DNA of 64,000 nt from Magnetospirillum sp. XM-1 (GCF_001511835.1 NZ_LN997848.1:1736001-1800000), one strand, 5' to 3'; shown: positions 44,041 to 52,720, counted from the stretch's first letter. The notes: generated by a model from the sequence alone, not told the origin. A program made the numbers and translations.

Positions 44041-44058
44041 CCTTGAGGCCGGTCAAGG
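44041..44058. promoter_or_regulatory. FNR-like palindrome upstream of SDR gene
   Basis: CCTTGA-GGCCGG-TCAAGG is a perfect six-base inverted repeat that includes the FNR-type core TTGA-N6-TCAA. It lies 58-75 bases before the SDR start. The GC-rich centre is atypical for FNR, so this is a weak call. Confidence 0.35.
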
Positions 44059-44109
44059 CGATGCGCCCGGCGGAAAAATAAAGATACATGAAGAATACCT
44101 GATTTGCCC

Positions 44110-44520
44110 CTACTGGGCGGGCTTGGGCTCGCCCTCGGGCGCGGTCTTCTTCGCATAGGGCGAGATGGCCTGGCCCATGTTGCGCATCTGCTTCCTGTCG
44201 TCGCCCGACCAGGAATGGAAGCGCAGTTTGCCGTCGGGACCGAACATCAGGCCGGCCTCGCCGCTTTTCACGTCCCAGCCGCCCCAGACATGGGACGCCA
44301 CCGGCACGAAGTTCACAGCCCGGGTGCCGGAGCGCTGCGCCACGTAGGTCAGCATGCGCGAGCCGTCGGGCAGCGTCTCGTCGCGGTCGGGGGAGCCCAG
44401 CAGGGCGATGGCCTCGGCCACCGTGGACTTGCCGCTGTGCAGCTGGGTCAGCTTGTCGGGATCGGCCCCCGAACACGCCGTCAGCACCGCAACCGCCGCC
44501 ATTGCCCAGAACCGCCGCAT
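44110..44520 (-). CDS. BamE/SmpA-like outer-membrane lipoprotein
   Basis: A 136-residue lipoprotein with lipobox LTACSG. The segment LTQLHSGKSTVAEAIALLGSPD has the pattern of the BamE/SmpA fold (the 'L-x-x-G-x-T/S' helix and LG-x-P turn). The end is Lys/Pro/Glu-rich. Start ATG 44520 has GAGAGACGGA upstream. Function is unproven; the fold is used in several envelope lipoproteins. Divergent from the TonB receptor gene. Confidence 0.8.
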   Translation of the reverse strand: MRRFWAMAAVAVLTACSGADPDKLTQLHSGKSTVAEAIALLGSPDRDETLPDGSRMLTYVAQRSGTRAVNFVPVASHVWGGWDVKSGEAGLMFGPDGKLRFHSWSGDDRKQMRNMGQAISPYAKKTAPEGEPKPAQ

Positions 44521-44724
44521 TTTCCGTCTCTCCGCCATGAATCCGCCCCCATCATGGCCCAACCCGGCGGATCGGGCAATCGCATGGCCGTGTCCTTATG
44601 CCGAAGGTTCTGGATGGCCGGGTCGGGGCGGAATGAGGGTTGCCACGGGCGCGGAGGTCCCATACCCTCCATCCCTACACGGAGTCGCATAATTTTTAGC
44701 GGCGTCCGATGAGAGGGGAATGTG

Positions 44725-46737
44725 ATGGCGATGACCGGATTGGGCCGGCGGGCAATGGCGCTCGCGGTGACGGGGATGCTTGCGCCCGGCTTGGGGGCCA
44801 GGGCGGCCGAGGAGGTGCTCGATACCGTGATCGTGTCGGACAAGGCCGGGCGTTCGGCCAAGTCGGAGCTGTCGTCGTCGCCGGAATCGCTGCCCGCCTC
44901 GGTGACGGTGGTGACCGCCGAGGAGATCGGACGCCGTCCGGCCGGCCATTACACCGACCTGTTCCGTCCGGTGGCGGGCATGACCATCGGGCGGTTCCAG
45001 CCCGGCGGGCTGGCGGTGGGCATGGCCATGCGCGGCTATTCCAACGGCAATCACGGCCGCGAGCTGGCCCGGGTGGTGGACGGCATGCCGCTGTCCACGG
45101 TGGGCAATATCGGCGCCGCCGACCTCAACTGGATCATGCCCGAGATGATCGGGCGGGTGGAGGTGATCCGCGGCCCCTTCAGCGCCGAATACGGCGAGGA
45201 CGCCCTGGGCGGCGCGGTCAACATGATCTCCAAGCGGGCCGAGGCCACCCCCATGCTGGCCCTGTCGGGCGGTTCGTTCGCCACCAAGCGCGGTATGGCG
45301 TCCTACAGCCGCGAAACGGAAAGCCTGCCCGGCGGTCTGGTTCCCTATGTGGCGGCCGAGGCCTTCCACACCGAGGGCTGGCAGGACAATTCCGCCTATC
45401 TGCGCCAGAACGGCTTCGCCAAGCTGTCCAAGGACCTGGAGGGCGGCACCCTGTCCGCCCGGCTGCAGGTGTCGGATGGCGATTGGGGGGCGCCCAACTA
45501 CTTCCCCATCGCCGCCTACCGCAACGGAACGGTATCGGAGCGCGCCGCCGTCAGCCCCACCGACGGCGGGATCAGCGGCATGCGCATGGCGGTGGTCAAC
45601 TGGGCGCCTGCCGATGCCGACAACGGTTGGACGGTCAACGCCTACGCCTACAACAACGAGTTCATTCGCTACGCCACCACCTACGCCTCGGGCCAGCAGG
45701 TGCGCACCGCCGACCGCCGCAATGTGGGCGGCGGCACGCTAAAGCGCAGTTGGAGCGGCGAGGTGGCCGGCATGCCCGGCCTGCTGCTGGTGGGCGGCGA
45801 CCTGCGCCATGACGACGCCTCGACCGCCAAGAGCAACACCCAGTCGCGGCAGTTCCGCTCCTGGGTCTACGACGTCGATTACGACCGCACCTTGCTGGCC
45901 GGCTTCACCCAGGGTCAGATCCGGCCGCTGAACTGGGTCAAGCTGACGCTGGGCGGGCGCTACGACCAGGCGTGGTTCGACGTTGAGAACCGGCTGTCTC
46001 CCACCGCGTCGGGCACCCAGGAGACGGGAGCGTTCAGTCCCAAGGCGGGGATCACCGTCACGCCGCTGCCGGGTCTCGACCTGTTCTTCAACCATGGACG
46101 CGGCTTCCGCATGCCCAACGTGCCCGACGAACTGCGCACCAACCTGGCCATGAAGGCCCAGAAGGTGACCAGCCAGGAGGCTGGATTTCAGGTGGAACTG
46201 CCCATGGATACCACCCTGCGCGGCACCGTCTGGCACACCACCCAGGATTCGGAAATCCGCTCGGTGGGCGGCATCTACCAGAACCTGGGAGCCTCGCAGC
46301 GCGACGGCATCGACCTCGAGGCCCGCACCCATCTGGTCAGGGACAAGCAGGATCTGCTGGCTCTCTACGCCTCCGCCACCCGCGTGGTCGCCAAGCTGGT
46401 CAACCGGGCGCCGTCCACCAAGGTCACCGACGTGCCCGACTACATCGTCACTTTCGGCGCCGACGGGCGGCACGCCTTCGATGACGGCGACCACCTGTCC
46501 GGCTCGTTCAACGTCCAGATCAACGGCCGCAAATACGGCGCCGACGACGCCTCCATCCGCACCAAGCCCTACGAGGTGGTGCAGTCGCGCCTGGAATACG
46601 GCTTCGCCTCGGGGCTTGCCACCTTCGTCAGCGGGGCCTGGGTGCTGGGCGACCGCTACGCCGAACTGGCATCGACCACCATCACCGTCCAGCCGGAATT
46701 CACCGGCATGACCGGCATCGTCTACCGCTTCCAGTGA
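44725..46737 (+). CDS. TonB-dependent outer-membrane receptor
   Basis: A 670-residue receptor with a signal peptide (RAMALAVTGMLAPGLGARA), plug domain from about residue 35 (LDTVIVSDKAGRS, RVEVIRGPFSAEYGEDALGGAVNMISKR) and a 22-strand barrel. The N-terminal part is close to a TonB box but not canonical. It precedes a DUF4198 protein by eight bases. Such a pair often serves nickel or cobalt uptake; iron or a B12-like ligand cannot be excluded. ATG 44725 has GAGAGGGGA upstream (a GTG lies three bases earlier). No riboswitch pattern was seen in the leader. Confidence 0.92.
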   Translation: MAMTGLGRRAMALAVTGMLAPGLGARAAEEVLDTVIVSDKAGRSAKSELSSSPESLPASVTVVTAEEIGRRPAGHYTDLFRPVAGMTIGRFQPGGLAVGMAMRGYSNGNHGRELARVVDGMPLSTVGNIGAADLNWIMPEMIGRVEVIRGPFSAEYGEDALGGAVNMISKRAEATPMLALSGGSFATKRGMASYSRETESLPGGLVPYVAAEAFHTEGWQDNSAYLRQNGFAKLSKDLEGGTLSARLQVSDGDWGAPNYFPIAAYRNGTVSERAAVSPTDGGISGMRMAVVNWAPADADNGWTVNAYAYNNEFIRYATTYASGQQVRTADRRNVGGGTLKRSWSGEVAGMPGLLLVGGDLRHDDASTAKSNTQSRQFRSWVYDVDYDRTLLAGFTQGQIRPLNWVKLTLGGRYDQAWFDVENRLSPTASGTQETGAFSPKAGITVTPLPGLDLFFNHGRGFRMPNVPDELRTNLAMKAQKVTSQEAGFQVELPMDTTLRGTVWHTTQDSEIRSVGGIYQNLGASQRDGIDLEARTHLVRDKQDLLALYASATRVVAKLVNRAPSTKVTDVPDYIVTFGADGRHAFDDGDHLSGSFNVQINGRKYGADDASIRTKPYEVVQSRLEYGFASGLATFVSGAWVLGDRYAELASTTITVQPEFTGMTGIVYRFQ

Positions 46738-46745
46738 GGAACATC

Positions 46746-47459
46746 ATGAAAAGAGTGCTCGTTACCGCCCTGGTCCTGCTGGCCGCCGGCCCCGCCCTGG
46801 CCCACGATCTGTGGCTGGAGCCCGATCCCGCCGGGGTGAAGGCGGTTTATGGCCATGCCGGCGAAGGCGGCGGCGCCGACCGCTACCGCCTGTTCGAGGT
46901 CAAGGCCCAGTTGCCGGTGGGCGGCGCGGTGTCGCTGCTCGACGCGGCGAAGCCCGGCACCGATTTCATGCCGCCGCTGGCCCTTCCCGCCGGCGCTCAG
47001 GGCGGCCGGGTGGTGGCGGCCCGCTATGACGGCGGCTTCTGGGTCAAGACGGCGCAGGGCAGCCGCAACACCAACCGGCTGAGCGTGCCCGACGCCCTGG
47101 AAAGCCGCTGGTCGCTGAAATTCGCCAAACTGGTGCTGCCCGGGACCCAGGCCCTGGGCGGCGCGCTTGGGCACCGCCTCGAGATCGTCCCCCTGGCCGA
47201 CCCCTACCGTCTCAAGACGGGCGAGCCGCTGAAGGTCCGCGTCGACCTGGACGCCAAGCCGCTTGCGGGTGCCGCCATCACCGTCGGCGCCCCCAACAGC
47301 GAGGCGGCGGCCAAGGTGGAGACCGACGGGGCGGGCGTCGCCGAGATTGCCGCCCGGCCGGGGCTGACGCTGCTGTCGGTTTCACGGAAGGTCGCCGGGT
47401 CGGCGCCAACCTTGGCGGCCGAGGATGCCCTGGCGGCGACGCTGGTCTACATCCGGTAA
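46746..47459 (+). CDS. DUF4198-family periplasmic protein (metal uptake partner)
   Basis: A 237-residue protein with a signal peptide (VLVTALVLLAAGPALA) followed at once by HDLWLEPDP, the N-terminal His of the family, so the mature protein would begin with a metal-binding His. The C-terminal half looks like a beta domain (PLKVRVDLDAKPLAGAAITV). DUF4198/NikK proteins bind nickel or cobalt for transport. Placement right behind the TonB receptor supports metal uptake. Confidence 0.85.
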   Translation: MKRVLVTALVLLAAGPALAHDLWLEPDPAGVKAVYGHAGEGGGADRYRLFEVKAQLPVGGAVSLLDAAKPGTDFMPPLALPAGAQGGRVVAARYDGGFWVKTAQGSRNTNRLSVPDALESRWSLKFAKLVLPGTQALGGALGHRLEIVPLADPYRLKTGEPLKVRVDLDAKPLAGAAITVGAPNSEAAAKVETDGAGVAEIAARPGLTLLSVSRKVAGSAPTLAAEDALAATLVYIR

Positions 47460-47558
47460 CCGGCTGCATTGGTGATAGAACATCCTTACCCTTGACTCGC
47501 GGGGGGCGGGGACCCGAGCATGGTGTCTCCACCCCTTTTCCGATTCAGGACGCCGATC

Positions 47559-48164
47559 ATGAAGCTGCGTTATTCCACCACCTCGCCCTATGCCCGCAAG
47601 TGCTGGGTGGTCGCCGCCGAGACGGGGCTGGAATCCCGGCTGGAATTCGTGGTGACCAACGCCTGGTCGCCCGACACCGACCTTAGCCGGGACAACCCCC
47701 TGTGCAAGGTGCCCTGCCTGATCACCGAAGGCGGCGAGACCCTGTTCGATTCCCCCGTCATCTGCGAGTACCTGGATTCGCTTCATGACGGGCAGAAGCT
47801 GTTTCCGCCGGTGGGGGGCGCGCGCTGGGAACAGCTGCGCCTGGCCGCCCTGGCCGACGGCATCCTCGACGCCGCCCTGGTCAAGCGCCTGGAAGCCACC
47901 ATGCGGCCCGAGGACAAGCGCTGGAGCGAGTGGACCGACCGCCAGAGCCGCGCCATCAACCGGGCGCTCGACGTGATGGAGGAGGAATGCGCCGGCTGGG
48001 GCCGCGACTTCCTGATCGGCCAGATCGGCGCGGCGGTGGCGCTGGGCTATCTCGACCTGCGTTTCGCGTCCGAGGACTGGCGCGCCCCCCATCCCAATCT
48101 CGCCAAGTGGTACGCCGAGGCGGCCAAGCGCCCCTCCATGGTCAAATCCGAACCCCGGGAGTGA
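47559..48164 (+). CDS. Glutathione S-transferase family protein
   Basis: A 201-residue protein with a thioredoxin-like N-terminal domain (MKLRYSTTSPYARKCWVVAAE; the catalytic Ser/Cys region is near the start) and the cis-Pro/ES motif NPLCKVPCLITEGGETLFDSPVICEYLD (core KVPCLI and DSPVICEYL). A helical C-terminal domain has the G-x-x-A-A-D-like element. Likely glutathione-dependent detoxification. Opens a tight run of rightward genes. Confidence 0.88.
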   Translation: MKLRYSTTSPYARKCWVVAAETGLESRLEFVVTNAWSPDTDLSRDNPLCKVPCLITEGGETLFDSPVICEYLDSLHDGQKLFPPVGGARWEQLRLAALADGILDAALVKRLEATMRPEDKRWSEWTDRQSRAINRALDVMEEECAGWGRDFLIGQIGAAVALGYLDLRFASEDWRAPHPNLAKWYAEAAKRPSMVKSEPRE

Positions 48165-48166
48165 CG

Positions 48167-48592
48167 GTGCAGACCGCGGAAGCCATCATCGCCCGGCTGG
48201 GCCTTCGGCCCCATCCCGAGGGCGGCCACTACGCCGAGACCTGGCGCCACGCCCCCGAGGGCGGCGGACGGGGCGCAGGCACCGCCATCTATTACCTGCT
48301 GAAGGCGGGCGAGCGTTCCCACTGGCATAGGGTCGACGCCACCGAGATCTGGCACTACCATGCCGGCGATCCGCTGCGCCTGCTTTTGTCCGAGGACGGG
48401 CGCGGGCAGCGGGGCGTGCTGCTCGGTCCCGACGTGGTCGCCGGGCATTCGCCCCAGGTGATCGTGCCGCCGTTCTGCTGGCAGGCCGCCGAGCCCATGG
48501 GGGCCTGGACCCTGGTGGGCTGTACCGTGTCGCCGGCCTTCGAGTTCGCCGGTTTCGAAATGGCCCCCAAGGAATGGAGCCCGGGACAATGA
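48167..48592 (+). CDS. Cupin (DUF985) protein
   Basis: A 141-residue cupin. The family opening LGLRPHPEGGHYAETWR and the metal-type residues SHWHRVDATEIWHYHAGDP are present, followed by VPPFCWQAAEP and WTLVGCTVSPAFEF. GTG 48167 has GGGAG upstream and is the best of several in-frame starts. Its stop overlaps the next start. DUF985 members are small epimerase-like cupins of unknown use. Confidence 0.87.
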   Translation: MQTAEAIIARLGLRPHPEGGHYAETWRHAPEGGGRGAGTAIYYLLKAGERSHWHRVDATEIWHYHAGDPLRLLLSEDGRGQRGVLLGPDVVAGHSPQVIVPPFCWQAAEPMGAWTLVGCTVSPAFEFAGFEMAPKEWSPGQ

Positions 48593-49065
48593 AGCTTCGC
48601 CGTCTGGCCGCCATCGTGTCGCTGTCCGTCCTGGCCGCCTGTGCCGGGTCCGATACGGTCAGCAGCCGCCTGCCGCCCGGCTTCGTCGCCGACGCCGCCG
48701 AGATCGTGGCGGGCGCCGACTGGTCGGCGCCCGAGGAGGTGCGGGTGACCATCGGGGACCGTGCCTTCAAGCCGTCCGAATGGACCTTCCGCCGCGACCG
48801 CGCCACCCGGCTGGTGCTGGTCAACGCCACCGATTCCGACCATGGCCTTGCCGCCCGCCAGTTCTTCGCCGACATCGCGGTGGAAAGCGTGCGCGGCGGC
48901 GGACAGGTCCTGAAGGGACCCTGGATCGAAAGCCTGTCCATCCCGGCGGGCCAGACCAAGGAATTGTGGTTCGTGCCGGCCCGCTTCGGCTCTTACGCCT
49001 TCGAATGCTCGGCGGTGGGCCATCCCACCCTGGGCGAGCGCGGCGTCATCGACGTGGTGCGCTGA
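48589..49065 (+). CDS. Cupredoxin-like lipoprotein
   Basis: A 158-residue lipoprotein with lipobox VLAACAG. The C-terminal ~100 residues have a cupredoxin fold: TRLVLVNATDSDHGLAARQFF, with the first His, and FECSAVGHPTLGERG, with Cys and second His. The usual axial Met after the last His is not present; the turn reads TLGERG. It may bind copper or be a structural relative. The start overlaps the cupin stop. Confidence 0.8.
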   Translation: MKLRRLAAIVSLSVLAACAGSDTVSSRLPPGFVADAAEIVAGADWSAPEEVRVTIGDRAFKPSEWTFRRDRATRLVLVNATDSDHGLAARQFFADIAVESVRGGGQVLKGPWIESLSIPAGQTKELWFVPARFGSYAFECSAVGHPTLGERGVIDVVR

Positions 49066-49067
49066 AA

Positions 49068-49733
49068 ATGATGACCCGGGTCGCCGCGCTGATCTTCGAC
49101 GTGGATGGCACCCTGGCCGAGACCGAGGAGGCGCACCGCTACGCCTTCAACCGCGCCTTTTCCGAATCCGGCCTGAACTGGACCTGGAACCAGGCCATCT
49201 ACCGCCAGCTGCTGAAGGTGTCGGGCGGCAAGGAACGCATCCTGGCCTTCGCGCCCGACGCCTCGCCCGAACTGGTGGCCGGGCTGCACAGCCGCAAGAA
49301 CCAGATCTACTCCAAGATGGTGGCCAGCGGGCAGGTGTCGTTCCGCCCCGGAATCGAATCGCTGATCTCGTCGGCGCGGGCCCAGGGGCTGAAGCTGGCC
49401 ATCGCCACCACCGCGACGCGGGCCAACGTGGAGGCGCTGCTGGGCGCGCGCAAGGCCTTCTTCCACACCATCGCCTGCGCCGAGGACGTGAGGAAGAAGA
49501 AGCCCGACCCCGAGGTCTACGCCCTGGTTCTGAAGCGCCTGGACCTGACCGCCGACAAGTGCCTGGTGCTGGAGGATTCCCCCAACGGCCTGACCGCCGC
49601 CACCGCCCTTGGCCTAAAGGTGATCGTGACCCCCAGCCTTTATACCAGGGGGCAGGATTTCTCCGCCGCCGCCGCCGTGCTGCCCGATCTGGGCGGCGTG
49701 ACGCTGGCCCAGCTCATCGACCTCAAGGGATGA
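49068..49733 (+). CDS. HAD-family hydrolase (CbbY-like)
   Basis: A 221-residue haloacid dehalogenase-type phosphatase. DVDGTLAETEEAHR is motif I with the nucleophile Asp; TTATRAN is the motif II region; KKPDPEVYALVLKRL motif III; LEDSPNGLTAATALG motif IV. The cap inserts after motif I as in CbbY/beta-phosphoglucomutase. CbbY dephosphorylates xylulose-1,5-bisphosphate in Rubisco-bearing bacteria; that role is not shown here. ATG 49068 follows the cupredoxin stop by two bases. Confidence 0.9.
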   Translation: MMTRVAALIFDVDGTLAETEEAHRYAFNRAFSESGLNWTWNQAIYRQLLKVSGGKERILAFAPDASPELVAGLHSRKNQIYSKMVASGQVSFRPGIESLISSARAQGLKLAIATTATRANVEALLGARKAFFHTIACAEDVRKKKPDPEVYALVLKRLDLTADKCLVLEDSPNGLTAATALGLKVIVTPSLYTRGQDFSAAAAVLPDLGGVTLAQLIDLKG

Positions 49734-50317
49734 GCGAAAGCCTGGCCGACCTTGCGGCCCGCATGCGGGACTGCCGGGTGTGCGAGGCTCATCTGCCCCT
49801 GGGACCCAGGCCGGTGTTCCGCCTGTCGGCGACCGCCCGGCTGCTGATCATCGGCCAGGCGCCGGGCACCAAGGTGCATGAGACGGGCGTTCCCTGGAAC
49901 GACCGCTCCGGCGACCGGCTGCGCCTGTGGCTCGATCTCGACCGCGACACCTTCTACGACGCGTCGCGCATCGCCATCCTGCCCACCGGCCTGTGCTATC
50001 CCGGCCGCCTGCCGCGGGGCGGCGATTGTCCGCCCCGGCCGGAATGCGCGCCCCTGTGGCACGGGCTGGTGCTCGACCATCTGCCCGACGTGGCCCTGGT
50101 CCTGCTGGTGGGCTCCTACGCCCAGGCGTTCCATCTGGGGGAGCGGCGCAAGGCCACGCTGACCGAGACGGTGGCGGCGTGGCGCGACTATCTGCCGCGC
50201 TTCCTGGTGCTGCCCCATCCGTCGTGGCGGACCACCGCCTGGGAGGCGAAGACCCCTTGGTTCGGGGCCGAGCTGCTGCCCGAGGCGCGGCGGCGGGTCA
50301 AGGACGCCCTGGGCTGA
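49730..50317 (+). CDS. Uracil-DNA-glycosylase-superfamily protein with Cys cluster
   Basis: A 195-residue protein. The UDG-fold motif 1 is LIIGQAPGTKVHETG and motif 2 is LPHPSWRT. An N-terminal C-x-x-C (CRVC near residue 15) and three later cysteines (LCYPG, GDCPP, ECAPL) could form a 4Fe-4S site as in UDG families 4 and 5. It is shorter and different enough that activity on uracil is not certain. ATG overlaps the HAD stop (ATGA). Confidence 0.85.
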   Translation: MSESLADLAARMRDCRVCEAHLPLGPRPVFRLSATARLLIIGQAPGTKVHETGVPWNDRSGDRLRLWLDLDRDTFYDASRIAILPTGLCYPGRLPRGGDCPPRPECAPLWHGLVLDHLPDVALVLLVGSYAQAFHLGERRKATLTETVAAWRDYLPRFLVLPHPSWRTTAWEAKTPWFGAELLPEARRRVKDALG

Positions 50318-50379
50318 AAGGTTTGTTAACGCGGGCCGGCTACCATCGCTCACCGGCTTTTTTAAGGAGACGATGCGGC

Positions 50380-50889
50380 ATGCAGGTCGATAAAACCCCC
50401 CTCGACGGCGTTCTGTTGATCACGCCGCCGACCATCTTCGAGGACTTTCGCGGCCAGTACGTGGAGACCTACAACCGCGAGCTCTACAACGAAGCCGGCA
50501 TCACCGTCGATTTCATCCAGGACGACATCTCCAACTCGTCGCGCCACGTGCTGCGCGGCGTCCACGGCGACGCCGCCACCTGGAAGCTGGTGTCGTGCCT
50601 GCACGGCAGCCTGTACCTGATGGTGGTGAACAACGATCCCGCTTCCGCGCAATACCGCCAGTGGACCTCGTTCACCCTGTCGGAGAAGAACCGCCAGCAG
50701 GTGCTGGTGCCGCCCAAATTCGGCAACGGCCATCTGGTGCTGAGCGAGCAGGCCATCTTCCATTACAAGCAGACCACCACCTATTGCCGCGACGGCCAGT
50801 TCACCATCATGTGGAACGACCCGGCCTATGGCATGTGGTGGCCCGTCAGCAACCCGATCCTGTCCCGGCGCGACCTGGGGCTGGGCTGA
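50380..50889 (+). CDS. RmlC-like sugar epimerase/isomerase (cupin)
   Basis: A 169-residue cupin like dTDP-4-keto-sugar 3,5-epimerases: IFEDFRGQYVETYN, FIQDDISNSSRHVLRGVHGD (catalytic His in RGVHGD) and VLVPPKFGNGHLVLSE, then HYKQTTTY (catalytic Tyr region). It differs from true RmlC in details and ends at about the usual 170-180. ATG 50380 has AAGGAGA upstream. First gene of the sugar locus, with an hddC-like gene two bases behind. Confidence 0.87.
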   Translation: MQVDKTPLDGVLLITPPTIFEDFRGQYVETYNRELYNEAGITVDFIQDDISNSSRHVLRGVHGDAATWKLVSCLHGSLYLMVVNNDPASAQYRQWTSFTLSEKNRQQVLVPPKFGNGHLVLSEQAIFHYKQTTTYCRDGQFTIMWNDPAYGMWWPVSNPILSRRDLGLG

Positions 50890-50891
50890 GC

Positions 50892-51617
50892 GTGGCGGGC
50901 GCCGATCTTTTGGGCGTGACGGCGGTGATCCTTGCCGGCGGCAAGGGCACCCGCATCGCCGGGCTGTTTCCCGGCATCCCCAAGCCGATGATTCCGGTGG
51001 CCGGCCAGCCCTTCCTGCATTGGGTGGTGCGCTGGCTGGACCAGCGCGGCATCGGCGACATCATGGTCAGCATCGGCCATCTGGCCGGGGCCATCGAGCA
51101 ATGGGCCGCCGGCAAACCCCACGGCATCAATCTGCGCACCGTGGCCGAGACCCAGCCGCTGGGCACCGGCGGCGCCGTGGTGTCGTGTCTTGACGCCTGC
51201 CGCGACTGGGTTCTGGTGCTGAACGGCGATTCCCTGGTCGAGGTCGATCTGGCGGCCATGGCCGGCCGGGTGATGCGCGACGGCCTGGACGGCGGCGTGG
51301 TGGGGGTGAGGGTCGACGATTCCAGCCGCTACGGCTCGCTGGCTGTGGGACCAAACTCCCTGCTGACCGGTTTCGCAGAGAAGCGGGCGGGGGCGGGACT
51401 GATCAATGCCGGTGTCTATCTGTTCCGCGCCGACCTTCTGCGGCGCTTTACGCCGGGGCAATCGCTCAGCATGGAAACCGACATCATGCCGGCTTTGCTG
51501 GCCGGCGGCGCCAGGCTGGCGGTGGCGGAAAGCCATGGCCCCTTCCTCGACATCGGCACCCCGGAATCGGTGGTTCTGGCTGAGGATTTCGTCACCCGGC
51601 TGTTCGGCCAGATCTAA
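50892..51617 (+). CDS. hddC: D-glycero-D-manno-heptose-1-phosphate guanylyltransferase-like NTP-transferase
   Basis: A 241-residue nucleotidyltransferase: AVILAGGKGTRIAG (nucleotide binding), IPKPMIPVAGQPFL, ETQPLGTGGAVV, VLNGDSLVEVDL (metal Asp) and INAGVYLF. This order matches HddC, which joins GMP to heptose-1-phosphate. It is followed by an HddA-like kinase, supporting the assignment, although mannose or other sugar substrates cannot be excluded. GTG 50892 start overlaps no gene but follows the epimerase stop by two bases. Confidence 0.82.
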   Translation: MAGADLLGVTAVILAGGKGTRIAGLFPGIPKPMIPVAGQPFLHWVVRWLDQRGIGDIMVSIGHLAGAIEQWAAGKPHGINLRTVAETQPLGTGGAVVSCLDACRDWVLVLNGDSLVEVDLAAMAGRVMRDGLDGGVVGVRVDDSSRYGSLAVGPNSLLTGFAEKRAGAGLINAGVYLFRADLLRRFTPGQSLSMETDIMPALLAGGARLAVAESHGPFLDIGTPESVVLAEDFVTRLFGQI

Positions 51618-51695
51618 GTAATTTCTTAAGCGAGTCGGGCGTCTGATGGTCGTTGGCGCACCGTGCCTCCGACTGTCCAGAATGGGCTTTGACCG

Positions 51696-52706
51696 ATGTC
51701 GTTCGTGGTTTCGAGAACACCGTTTCGCGTATCCTTTTTCGGGGGCGGAACCGATTATCCCGCGTGGTACCTGAATCACGGCGGCGTCGTGCTGTCGGCG
51801 GCCATCCGCCAGTACTGCTACATCACCTGCCGCTACCTGCCGCCCTATTTCGAGACCATCCATCGGATTGTCTGGTCCCATATCGAGGTGGTGTCGTCGT
51901 CCCGCGAGATTCTGCACCCGGCGGTGCGGGTGGCGCTGCCGGCGCTGGGCTTTCGCGACGACCAGGGCCTGGAAATCCATCACCAGGGCGATCTTCCGGC
52001 ACGCACCGGCATCGGCTCCAGCTCGTCCTTCGCCGTCGGGCTGATCAATGCTCTGAAGGCCCTTAAGGGCGAGAAGATCAGCCGTCACGAACTGGCGCTG
52101 GCCGCCATCGACCTGGAACAGAACCTGCTGGGCGACACGGTGGGCTCTCAGGACCAGGTGGCGGCGGCCTATGGCGGGCTGAACCTGATCCGCTTCAGCA
52201 CCGACGGTTCCATCACGGTCGAGCCGCTGGGCCTGTCTCGGGAAGCCCTGGCGGCGTTCGAAAGCCGCCTGCTGCTGGTCTATACCGGCAGCAAGCGTTT
52301 CGCCTCCGACATGGCGAAGAAGCTGGTCGAGAACATCGAGGACAAGAACGACCGCCTGCGCCGCATGCACGCCCTGACCTTCGAGGCGGCCAACACCCTG
52401 CGCGAAGGCCGGTTCGACGATTTCGGCCGCATGCTGGACGAGACCTGGCAGCTCAAGCGCAGTCTCGACCCCTCGATCAGCACGTCTGCCATCGACCAGA
52501 TCTACCAGTCGGCCCGGGCGGCCGGCGCGCTGGGCGGCAAGCTGATGGGGGCCGGCGGCGCCGGCTTCATGGCCTTCTATATCCCTGAAGGCGCCGAGCA
52601 ATCGGTGCGAAAGGCGCTGGACGGCCTGATCCAGGTGCCGTTCCAGATCGACCACGACGGCGCCGCCCTGCTTGAGGTCTACGCCAACCTGCCGCAGCTG
52701 CGCTAG
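51696..52706 (+). CDS. hddA: D-glycero-D-manno-heptose-7-phosphate kinase-like GHMP kinase
   Basis: A 336-residue GHMP kinase. The N-terminal SRTPFRVSFFGGGTDYP is the HddA opening, the ATP-binding motif is PARTGIGSSSSFAVGL, and GGKLMGAGGAGFMAFY is motif 3. HddA phosphorylates heptose-7-phosphate in the GDP-heptose pathway. The usual partners GmhA and GmhB are not in the window. Its last codons form one arm of a mirror hairpin with the convergent GT10 gene. Confidence 0.84.
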   Translation: MSFVVSRTPFRVSFFGGGTDYPAWYLNHGGVVLSAAIRQYCYITCRYLPPYFETIHRIVWSHIEVVSSSREILHPAVRVALPALGFRDDQGLEIHHQGDLPARTGIGSSSSFAVGLINALKALKGEKISRHELALAAIDLEQNLLGDTVGSQDQVAAAYGGLNLIRFSTDGSITVEPLGLSREALAAFESRLLLVYTGSKRFASDMAKKLVENIEDKNDRLRRMHALTFEAANTLREGRFDDFGRMLDETWQLKRSLDPSISTSAIDQIYQSARAAGALGGKLMGAGGAGFMAFYIPEGAEQSVRKALDGLIQVPFQIDHDGAALLEVYANLPQLR

Positions 52707-52720
52707 AGTCCTAGCGCAGC
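52697..52720. terminator. Mirror hairpin formed by two convergent gene ends
   Basis: GCTGCGCTAG (52697-52706) and CTAGCGCAGC (52711-52720) are perfect ten-base inverted arms around AGTC. Each arm is the last codons (Leu-Arg-stop) of the gene on its own strand, so one palindrome ends both genes. There is no T-run. It may act as a two-way stop or 3' stabiliser. Confidence 0.5.

Noticed and set aside
44521..44724. Possible cobalamin riboswitch before the TonB receptor
   Set aside because: Checked for a B12-box-like segment in the 204-base gap and found none; the gap carries only a promoter and ribosome binding site.
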